Below are positions 50,411 through 64,000 of a DNA stretch of 64,000 bases, in pieces. This DNA comes from Hofstenia miamia. Lineage: Eukaryota > Xenacoelomorpha > Acoela. The stretch covers positions 1,738,321 to 1,802,320 of the forward strand of contig SCFE01000004.1 in assembly GCA_004352715.1 (NCBI GenBank). The letters run 5' to 3'. The notes below the pieces were generated by a model that saw only the letters and a list, made by a program, of their open reading frames with translations, was not told the origin of the DNA and did no database searches. The first letter of the stretch is position 1, and each line of letters begins with the position of its first letter. The translations under genes and the position numbers were made by a program.

Positions 50411-50421
50411 ATTTAGTAGAC
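50411..50421 (+). promoter_or_regulatory. Splice-acceptor-like site just before the eL19 start codon
   Basis: ATTTAGTAGAC directly precedes the ATG at 50422. Either AG (50415-50416 or 50418-50419) would place a 3' splice site 2-5 bases before translation starts. The calcyphosin-like gene shows the same arrangement. This could be the end of a 5' UTR intron or a spliced-leader acceptor; no 5' exon can be identified from sequence alone. Confidence 0.5.
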
Positions 50422-51023
50422 ATGGTATCATTAAAAATGCAAAAACGGCTTGCGGCCTCCGTTTTAAGCTGTGGTAAGAAAAAGGTCTGGTTGGATCCCA
50501 ACGAAGCGAGTGAAATCAGCGTTGCTAATTCACGACACAATGTTCGCAGACTTATTAAGGATGGATTAATTATTCGAAAACCTGTTACAATTCATTCAAG
50601 ATTTCGTGTTAGAAAACGCTTAGAAGCAAAAAGAAAAGGCCGACATTCTGGACCTGGTAAGAGGAAGGGTACTGTAAATGCAAGAATGCCGTATAAAGTA
50701 AGGAAATTTTAATGTATTCAAAATTAAACAATTTTTAGGTTGTTTGGATGAATCGCATACGCACTCTTCGTAAACTGATTAAACGATATAGAGCTTCTCG
50801 AAAAATTGATAAATATCAGTATCACACACTCTATCTTTTGATTAAGGGAAATACATTTAAAAATAAACGCACACTGATTGAACACATTCTAAAGGAGAAA
50901 GAAAAGGCCATTAGAGCTAAGAAACAAGCTCAAAGAGCAGAGCATTTCCGTGCACTTAAGAAGGCTAAAGTTGCTCGGCGGCGGGCATTGCAAGAAGAGC
51001 TCGACAAAAAGCCAACTGCTTGA
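50422..51023 (+). CDS. RPL19: 60S ribosomal protein L19 (eL19)
   Basis: This is eL19, a basic protein of the large ribosomal subunit that binds 25S/28S rRNA and reaches towards the small subunit through its C-terminal helix. Exon 1 is 50422-50697 and exon 2 is 50739-51023, giving 186 residues, about the usual family size. Family hallmarks are [20 protein letters not shown] near residues 7-26, [20 protein letters not shown] near 35-54, [20 protein letters not shown] across the exon junction, and a long charged helix at the C terminus. The intron (50698-50738, GTAAGG...TTTTTAG) is only 41 bp; splicing yields [12 protein letters not shown], as in the family. The start agrees with eL19 N termini in length. 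Compared with animal orthologs as I remember them it is fairly divergent (GPG where GYG is usual). Stand-alone, no operon-like neighbour. Confidence 0.97.
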
Positions 51024-51029
51024 AATAAA
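51024..51029 (+). promoter_or_regulatory. Polyadenylation signal AATAAA of eL19
   Basis: AATAAA begins at the base right after the TGA stop codon, so the 3' UTR would be very short if this site is used. No other canonical signal lies as close. Confidence 0.55.
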
Positions 51030-51529
51030 TCGTTTAATTGAATTCATTTTTTAATTTTAAATAACAAATTATTTATAAGAAATGTATGTATAGGGCTTCT
51101 GATTACATTAATTCATCGGAAATATTTGGAAATATATTTGTTCATTATGAAATTAGCTTGCACGTCAGTAAAGTAAAAATGTTTTGTTCGTCAAAAACAT
51201 TCCAGAATTTGTTTAAATATGAAATTGCAAATATTTAGTATGGTTACCATTTTAATAAAAACAATATTTTGATAGCTCAAAGATCAATTTTATTAAAGTT
51301 ATAATGTCATTTTAACCGCGGTTTTTTGATGTTTCGAAAACTAATTTAGTAAGGGATCGTTATTTTTTGTTGAAAATCTTAAACATATTTTATAATGTGT
51401 AAGCAGAACTTTATAAAACTTTTATAAGAAATCTGTTCTCAATATCAAAGTTTGTGGTCATTTTTGTGACAAAATACTATTTTCTTATGTAAAAAAGATA
51501 TCCTTTTTATATTAAAAGGCATTGCTGCT

Positions 51530-54310
51530 CGGATTTTTACATTTTAAGTTCATTGAATATTTATCAATTATTTGCTGAAAATATTGAATTACAAGTTATA
51601 TAAAGTTTTCTGGCAATTTTCTCTAAACTTTTTCTTGTAATTGTTTATTCCAATAACCTATGCAAATTAGGTAGTGTTATGCATATTAATTTTGTGGATA
51701 CTTTTCATGATGTGTTAAGAATCTCGTTATTATGATCTAGTGATTACTGACATTTCTGAAGAATTTTTATACATTATATAAGTGATGATATCGATAGGGA
51801 CATCTGAATACTGATTATTCTTCCTATCTGATGATGATAACTAACAGTTGATCGTTTTATTCATTATTATTAATAATAATGGTAATTGTTGTCGTTACAT
51901 TTGGTGTTTAAGTAGGGAACCACTAGTCTTTTATGAGTTGGACAGTTAATAATGAAATTTATTCGAATGTAGTAATACTTTTAAAAATCAAATTCATATT
52001 TTATTTCACAAATATGATTATTCAATATACCATACCATTTAGCTATTGTATATTAAGAATATATCAATACTTTTAATGTTGTTTAAAGAATCTCGTTAAT
52101 ATGATCTAATGATTAAAGACTTTTCTGAAGAATATTTATACACTATATAAGTGATGATATCGATAGGGACATCTGAATAATTATTTTTTATCTTATAATA
52201 ATAATACTAATAACAGTTGATCGTTTTATACCTTATCATACCTAATAATAGTAATCGTTATTGTTACATTCAGGTTTGGCATATTTTGAACAGGATCTGT
52301 TTAAGACATGTTTTAAAGACTGTTTAAAAAATTGTTTTTTGTTGTTTTTTTAAATGTTTTTTTCAAATTTATATATGAAAATTTGGAAAATAATTTTTGG
52401 GTTTCGTATGACCCATTTTCTTCCAAAAAATCGCAAAACTTGCATTTTGTTTACATGTATGAAACGAATGTTGATAAGTTTATCGTAATTCAATGTTTGC
52501 CACTATATGTGTTTTTAGCAAAATTTTCGTACCTTAAGCTGGTTCTGTCGAAAAGCAAAAAACGTTTTTTTTGTAAAAATACACTTTNTCGGATTTTTAC
52601 ATTTTAAGTTCATTGAATATTTATCAATTATTTGCTGAAAATATTGAATTACAAGTTATATAAAGTTTTCTGGCAATTTTCTCTAAACTTTTTCTTGTAA
52701 TTGTTTATTCCAATAACCTATGCAAATTAGGTAGTGTTATGCATATTAATTTTGTGGATACTAATGATGTTTAAAGAATCTCGTTAATATGATCTAATGA
52801 TTAAAGACTTTTCTGAAGAATATTTATACACTATATAAGTGATGATATCGATAGGGACATCTGAATACTGATTATTCTTCCTATCTGACCATGATAACTA
52901 ACAGTTGATCGTTTTATGCATTATTATGTGTAATAATGGTAATAGTTGTTACATTCGGTGTTTAAGTAGGGAACCACTAGTCTTTTATGAATTAGACAGT
53001 TAATAATGAAATTTATTCGAAAGTGTTAATACTCTAAAATAAAGTCCATTTTATTTCACAAATAAGATTAGCCAATAATATAGCTATTGTATATTAAGAA
53101 TATATGAATACTTTTAGCGGTGTTTAAAGAATTTCGATAATATGATCTAATGATTAAAGACTTTTCTGAGGAATATTTATACACTATGTAAGTGATGATA
53201 TCGATAGGGACATCTGAATGATTAATTTTTCCTATCTGACAATGATAACTCTAACAGTTGATCGTTTTATACCTTATCATACCTAATAATGGTAATCGTT
53301 GTCGTTACATTTAGTGTTTATGTAGAGAGCCACTAGTCTTTTATGATTTGGACAGTTAATAATGAAATTTATTCGAATGTAGTAATACTTTTAAAAATCA
53401 AATTCATATTTTATTTCACAAATAGGATTATTCAATATACCATACCATTTAGCTATTGTATATTAAGAATATATCAATACTTTTAATGATGTTTAAAGAA
53501 TCTCGTTAATATGATCTAATGATTAAAGACTTTTCTGAAGAATATTTATACACTATATAAGTGATGATATCGATAGGGACATCTGAATGATTATTCTTCC
53601 TATCTGACCATGATAACTAACAGTTGATCGTTTTATACCTTATCATACCTAATAATAGTAATCGTTATTGTTACATTCAGGTTTGGCATATTTTGAACAG
53701 GATCTGTTTAAGACATGTTTTAAAGACTGTTTAAAAAATTGTTTTTTGTTGTTTTTTTAAATGTTTTTTTCAAATTTATATATGAAAATTTGGAAAATAA
53801 TTTTTGGGTTTCGTATGACCCATTTTCTTCCAAAAAATCGCAAAACTTGCATTTTGTTTACATGTATGAAACGAATGTTGATAAGTTTATCGTAATTCAA
53901 TGTTTGCCACTATATGTGTTTTTAGCAAAATTTTCGTACCTTAAGCTGGTTCTGTCGAAAAGCAAAAAACGTTTTTTTTGTAAAAATACACTTTTTTGAT
54001 AACCTTGGTTACATTTAGTGTTTATGTAGAAAACCACTAGTCTTTTTATGCATTTGACAGTTCTAATGAACTTTATTCGAAAGTAGTAATGCTTTTTAAA
54101 AATCAAAGGCACATTTTATTTCACAAATAAGATTAATCAATATACCATGCCATTTAGCTATTGTTTATTAAGAATATATGAATACTTTTCATGATGTGTT
54201 AAGAATCTCGTTATTATGATCTAGTGATTACTGACATTTCTAAAGAATGTCTATACATTATATAAGTGATGATATCGATAGGGACATCTGAATTTTGATT
54301 ATTCTTTGCA
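51530..54310 (+). repeat. Satellite-like block, six copies of a ~360-bp unit plus a duplicated ~380-bp insert
   Basis: The core GATATCGATAGGGACATCTG occurs six times, near 51787, 52157, 52847, 53198, 53567 and 54272. The copies at 52.1-52.6 and 53.5-54.0 kb share a longer segment with an identical 84-codon open frame (52332 and 53739), which has no recognisable domain and reads as T-rich DNA. At 52588 a single N joins this segment abruptly to a second copy of the DNA at 51533-51705, so an assembly junction is likely there. Spacings between cores are about 370, 690, 350, 370 and 705 bp, so simple units alternate with units carrying the insert. The block fills most of the space between eL19 and the calcyphosin-like gene. 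Confidence 0.85.
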
Positions 54311-54403
54311 TCTTATAATTATTTGTGATTTATAATTTGTATTTTGATATTTACATAAATACTTAAAATAAGTACTTTGGCATGTATTTTGCTAAGGAAT
54401 TTA

Positions 54404-54416
54404 ATATTTTTAGACA
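54404..54416 (+). promoter_or_regulatory. Splice-acceptor-like site just before the calcyphosin-like start codon
   Basis: ATTTTTAGACA leads straight into the ATG at 54417; the AG is at 54412-54413, leaving only ACA before the start codon. As at eL19, this fits a 5' UTR intron or spliced-leader acceptance. Confidence 0.5.
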
Positions 54417-60551
<6,135 letters not shown>

Positions 60552-61074
60552 ATTTAACCTGCTTTTACTGAAATTGGATATTATGGTTTTTCAAAGTTTT
60601 GAGGGTTTCACATTGTTATAATAAGATGTCAGTACGAAATTTTATATACACAGTAAATCCAAAGCTTAAAAAGTGAACTGTTCTTTGTCTGACAGTCACC
60701 TAATGGTATTTCCATCTTGAAGACAACAGTGCTTTCCTTCCCCAGTTTGAGGGGTAGACACAGAAACTGTTTTGCAATCAAGGATTAGTGACTTTCGATC
60801 TAATTTATACATTCTATATATCGAAATATATGAATTGCTTGACATATCATAGGATTTCAGTTTCGTTGAACATAGAAACGTTAAATGTGATTAAGTAAGA
60901 TTTATAAAATTATTTATCAAAACTATAATTGTGTACTTTATACTGTGCTTTGGAAAAAAATAATAAGTTAATCTAAACTATTCAGAAATTGCTAACTTTG
61001 TACATTTTAATGCTACATAAGTGCACAATTTTGTTTTATTATTTTTAAATTTATACGTTGTTTGTACATATATA

Positions 61075-62509
61075 CAGTGCTGTGATTAATTAACTGGCCA
61101 CCCCTAAAATATGCATTTTTAATTTTAAAAAATGAATACTTTTTATCCAGACCAAATAACTTTTATTGCAATTATAAAGTAATATAACAATTAAAAAGCA
61201 ATTACAAAACAAATTATAAAGTAAAATTACTTATAAACATGTCAATATTTTGTTGGAAGTCCCTTACTGTCAATTACCGCTTGACACCTTTTTGGCATAG
61301 AATGGATCAATTTTTGACATTCCTCGACCGTTACTGAGTTCCAGACCTCATTGATTTTTGTAACCAAGTCAGTTTTTGATGACGGCTTTCTGTCAGATAA
61401 TCTTTTTTTGATGATACACCATAAATTTTCCAAAGGATTTAGGTCCGGGGACTGGCTTGGCCAGGGCAAGTGAGCAAAACTCTGTTTCCTGATCCAATCT
61501 GTAACCTTTGCAGCAGTATGGACAGGTGCGTTGTCATCAGCCAGGATGAATTTTCCTTCCGGAGGGAATAATGGGATCATGTTTTGTGGAGTCAGCGATT
61601 GTTTAAGTATATTTAGATACTGAATGGCATTGACACTGCCTTGACATTGGACTAATGGACAAACACCTTGTGCACTGAATCCTCCCCAAAACATAACAGT
61701 ACTTCCACCATGTTTAACAGTAGGCCGTGTGCAGTCAATGCGGTACTTTTCATTTGGGCGACGACGAACAGTAACGCGTTGCTTAGTGTTGAATACTTCA
61801 AATGAAGATTCATCGGTGAATAAGACAGTATTCCATCTTTCTGGAGTCCAATGCTTCATACGTTTAGCAAAGGTTAAACGCGCCTTGACATTTTTGGCAG
61901 AGAGCAGTGGCTTTTTGACCGCCGTATACGAACGATAACCAGCTTTAATCAATCGCTTTCTGATGGTTGCTGGTTTCAAATCAACTCCTGTTGAACGTCT
62001 CCATTCTGCAGCAATGTTTGATGAAGTCATACGCCGATTTTCTTTCAATATACGAATAAGGACCCGATCATCTCTACAAGTGCTTTCGAATTTTCTTCCT
62101 TGTCCAGAAACATTAGCCACAGAATTTGTCTCGTCATATTTTTTAAGAGTGTTTCTCACAGTGTCCCTTTTGATATTAAGTTGCCTTCCTATTTCACTGA
62201 TATTGTAGCCTTCGTCCCGTTTAAAAACAATCCTTAAGCGTTCTATATTACTTAGATGTTTACTCTCTCGCGGCATAATTAACTATGATTTAGCTGTATT
62301 TCATGCAGAGGCATATGTGTGTACTGGCTTACATTAAAATAATTAAAGATAATCAGCCAATCAAATTAAAGCAGATGCCTTTCACCACACTGCCAACTAA
62401 ACGTGTAACAGTTATAGCTACGTTAATAAACTAGGAAATCGATTTATGTTAAATTAACTAAACAAATGTGTATTTTTGGAGGGTGGCCAGTTAATTAATC
62501 ACAGCACTG
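61075..62509 (-). mobile_element. Complete Tc1-like DNA transposon, 1435 bp
   Basis: Perfect 29-bp terminal inverted repeats (61075-61103 and 62481-62509) begin CAGTGCTGTGATTAATTAAC, and the TA target duplication is present at 61073-61074 and 62510-62511. A single uninterrupted transposase frame fills the interior on the minus strand. Intact ends, intact frame and intact target duplication point to recent, perhaps ongoing, mobility. A short TA run follows the right end. The element lies just downstream of the last certain calcyphosin-like exon, possibly within its transcription unit. Confidence 0.95.
61242..62276 (-). CDS. Tc1-like transposase (DD34E), intact
   Basis: 344 residues, the usual length for Tc1 transposases, which cut and paste their own element between terminal inverted repeats. 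The N-terminal third (about 1-115) is the bipartite helix-turn-helix DNA-binding region (ISEIGRQLNIKRDTVRNTLK near 26-45); a degenerate GRPR-like linker reads GQGRKFE at 58-64. The catalytic triad is visible: Asp155 in VLFTDESSFE, Asp248 in ILADDNAPVHT, and Glu283 in SPDLNPLENLW, with 34 residues between the second Asp and Glu. The Gly-rich VMFWGGFS box sits between the first two. The C terminus ends GLPTKY, typical of the family. No stop or frameshift interrupts it. Start chosen at the first ATG (MPRESKHLSN), which fits Tc1 N termini. Confidence 0.97.
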   Translation of the reverse strand: MPRESKHLSNIERLRIVFKRDEGYNISEIGRQLNIKRDTVRNTLKKYDETNSVANVSGQGRKFESTCRDDRVLIRILKENRRMTSSNIAAEWRRSTGVDLKPATIRKRLIKAGYRSYTAVKKPLLSAKNVKARLTFAKRMKHWTPERWNTVLFTDESSFEVFNTKQRVTVRRRPNEKYRIDCTRPTVKHGGSTVMFWGGFSAQGVCPLVQCQGSVNAIQYLNILKQSLTPQNMIPLFPPEGKFILADDNAPVHTAAKVTDWIRKQSFAHLPWPSQSPDLNPLENLWCIIKKRLSDRKPSSKTDLVTKINEVWNSVTVEECQKLIHSMPKRCQAVIDSKGLPTKY

Positions 62510-62511
62510 TA

Positions 62512-63488
62512 TATATATATATATAGCTATTTATTTCTGCTTCTTATCTTAAAATACTTTACAAATGGCAATTAAAAGAACAGTATGATTGTTGCCCCCT
62601 CCGCTAAATGTTGACCGATTTGGATTTTTTTGGTGCAGTGCTTTACGTCTGTAATGGAACATTTGAAGAAAACTACATGAAAATTAATGACCATTGAGGC
62701 GTTTAATGCACCCTAATATATATATATATATACTATGGAAATTTGAAAATAGTGTACAAATCGCCAGTTGGTATTGAGAAATATTTTTAGACAATATTTT
62801 TATATTAGGAAAATTAGTTGAAAAACCATTTTCTAAAGCATTTGAAGTTCCTATATAAAAAATGCACGCATACTTGCATTTTGTACACTTTTTTTAAAAT
62901 TCTCTTGTAATCTTCAAAAAATTAGAAGAGCACCTAAATATACAGTTTGGAAATGATTAGTACGTTCGAAAGTACCATTTAGAACAATGGGACCTTCAAC
63001 ATTTTACGTGCGTAGTTTTAATCTTGAAATTTTTTATGTTGCAATTACTCTTTGCACATCAGGCGAATTAACCACTATTTATGGGCGCGTAAATATAGTA
63101 AATTGCATCAATTTAGCTACTTAAGTATTTATAGTACATAATACATACAACATATATAAATTGCATTTGACAAAGACTGCTCACATCATAATTTACAATC
63201 TTTACAAAATGAAATGCCGTTTGGAGTGTGGAGGAAATATTATAACCACTGAAATATACAATAAAATCATATAAAGCACCTCTTGACGGAACATCAGCCT
63301 TAGTTTGAGAAGAAACGATCCATTGAATATTGGGATTTTTAACCCTAAGTAGTATATTGCATGCTTTTGCTAAATCTGGTAAAAAAGAAGTGATACGATG
63401 TTTTTAGCTGCTTCCAAAATGGCTTGAAAATTGGTAAATATAACTGTACGTAGTTGCTTCAGCAAGTGATATATAGAAAATTATTAAA
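62512..63488. other. AT-rich stretch, nothing recognised
   Basis: Contains a short TA run at about 62714-62731 and no supported exon, RNA gene or element. If the calcyphosin-like gene has a fifth exon, this is intron. Confidence 0.5.
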
Positions 63489-63690
63489 GATGTGTTTACA
63501 GCTTAAGGTGTGTTTACAGCTTATCAATGAAATATAATATTTCGCAATCGAGTGCTCAATTAGCACAAATTCAGCTGTAAACAGCTGTGAAAGACGATCA
63601 ATTAATAAAACTAATGAAATCAAAAGAATGCATAATTGAGCTTATCAATTGCGCTAATACTGCTGTAAACACTTGAAAGACAATCATTTC
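63489..63690. repeat. Cluster of TGTTTACAGC / GCTGTAAACA inverted motifs
   Basis: GTGTTTACAGCTTA occurs twice near 63494 and 63511. CAGCTGTAAACAGCTGTGAA (near 63571) and CTGCTGTAAACACTTGAAAG (near 63660) lie in the opposite orientation, each followed by GA(C/A)(G/A)ATCA. GTGCTCAATTAGCAC at about 63551 is a perfect hairpin. The arrangement looks like subterminal repeats of a small transposon, but I could not fix its borders. Confidence 0.5.
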
Positions 63691-63747
63691 TACAACTTCC
63701 TTCTGAAGCGCTATGTCAATGCACTGGGCAAGAATTACAAGACTCTG
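63680..63747 (+). CDS. Possible extra 3' exon (68 nt)
   Basis: A GC-richer patch between an AG (63678-63679) and a GTAAAT donor (63748) is open and reads NHFYNFLLKRYVNALGKNYK then TL. It begins with two bases, exactly the phase needed after the optional GTATGT donor at 60518, so it could continue the calcyphosin-like gene beyond its read-through stop. Against this, its 5' border lies inside the repeated TGAAAGACAATCA motif, so the acceptor may belong to a repeat and the peptide to a mobile element. Confidence 0.25.
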
Positions 63748-64000
63748 GTAAATAAAAAACTTTTTCGCAGTGATGACATGGAAATCGCAAACAGTGGCAA
63801 TAATGTAAATTGTATTGTATTAGAATTTAGTAAATAAAAATATAGCATTGTTTTCTTATACATACACAGTTTATAAAAAATAATACTAGTAAAAATCATT
63901 ATTATTTATAGCGGGTTTACAATAAATTTCTTACATTTACAATTAGCAAATGGTGATAATAAATTACCTTTTGAAGTGTTCATTTGATGCACAAATTTAA

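Noticed and set aside
52332-52607. Duplicated frame starting MFFVVFLNVFFKF (also at 53739)
   Set aside because: Identity of the two copies comes from the satellite block; the peptide is T-tract derived, has no domain and one copy ends at an assembly N.
61729-62208. Plus-strand frames inside the Tc1 element
   Set aside because: Antisense shadows of the transposase gene.

Overview
The window looks like nuclear DNA of an invertebrate animal or a close relative. It is AT-rich by eye, introns have GT-AG borders, coding exons are short, and decayed non-LTR retrotransposons, Tc1/mariner elements and several kinds of MITE are common. Two genes are recognised with confidence, both on the + strand in the last quarter: ribosomal protein eL19 (50422-51023, split by a 41-bp intron) and a calcyphosin-like EF-hand protein, CAPSL type (54417-60551, four exons, possibly one more). 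Both have a splice-acceptor-like AG within a few bases upstream of the ATG, which fits spliced-leader trans-splicing or a 5' UTR intron. The species cannot be named from the sequence.

Layout. 1-11.4 kb: mostly unannotated AT-rich DNA, a mariner-type MITE (7935-8145) and a possible two-exon 3' end of a minus-strand gene (8451-7697). 11.4-15.9 kb: a multi-exon + strand gene I do not recognise; six phase-compatible exons can be joined, and exon 1 lies between inverted arrays of a 21-bp repeat. 17.8-28.6 kb: a graveyard of broken LINE copies on both strands, one nearly full length but full of stops. 28.9-35.6 kb: a 488-bp TIR element, assembly gaps, a possible terminal exon and a cysteine-rich relic resembling a piggyBac C terminus. 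35.6-48.7 kb: almost no CpG (about nine sites in 13 kb) and no gene seen, but clear hAT-type and Mutator-type MITEs with intact target-site duplications. 48.7-54.4 kb: eL19, then a satellite-like block with six copies of a roughly 360-bp unit. 54.4-64 kb: the calcyphosin-like gene, an old Tc1-like relic in its second intron, and downstream a Tc1-like element (61075-62509) with an uninterrupted 344-residue DD34E transposase and perfect 29-bp terminal repeats.

The genes do not form a pathway: one is a housekeeping translation gene and one a probable cilium-linked calcium-binding protein. The most unusual feature is the sharply bounded CpG desert. A collinear duplicate outside it keeps CpGs at sites where the desert copy has CA, which points to methylation-driven decay. 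Six long N gaps and two single Ns interrupt the sequence, and several lie next to exact or near-exact duplications that may be assembly artefacts.
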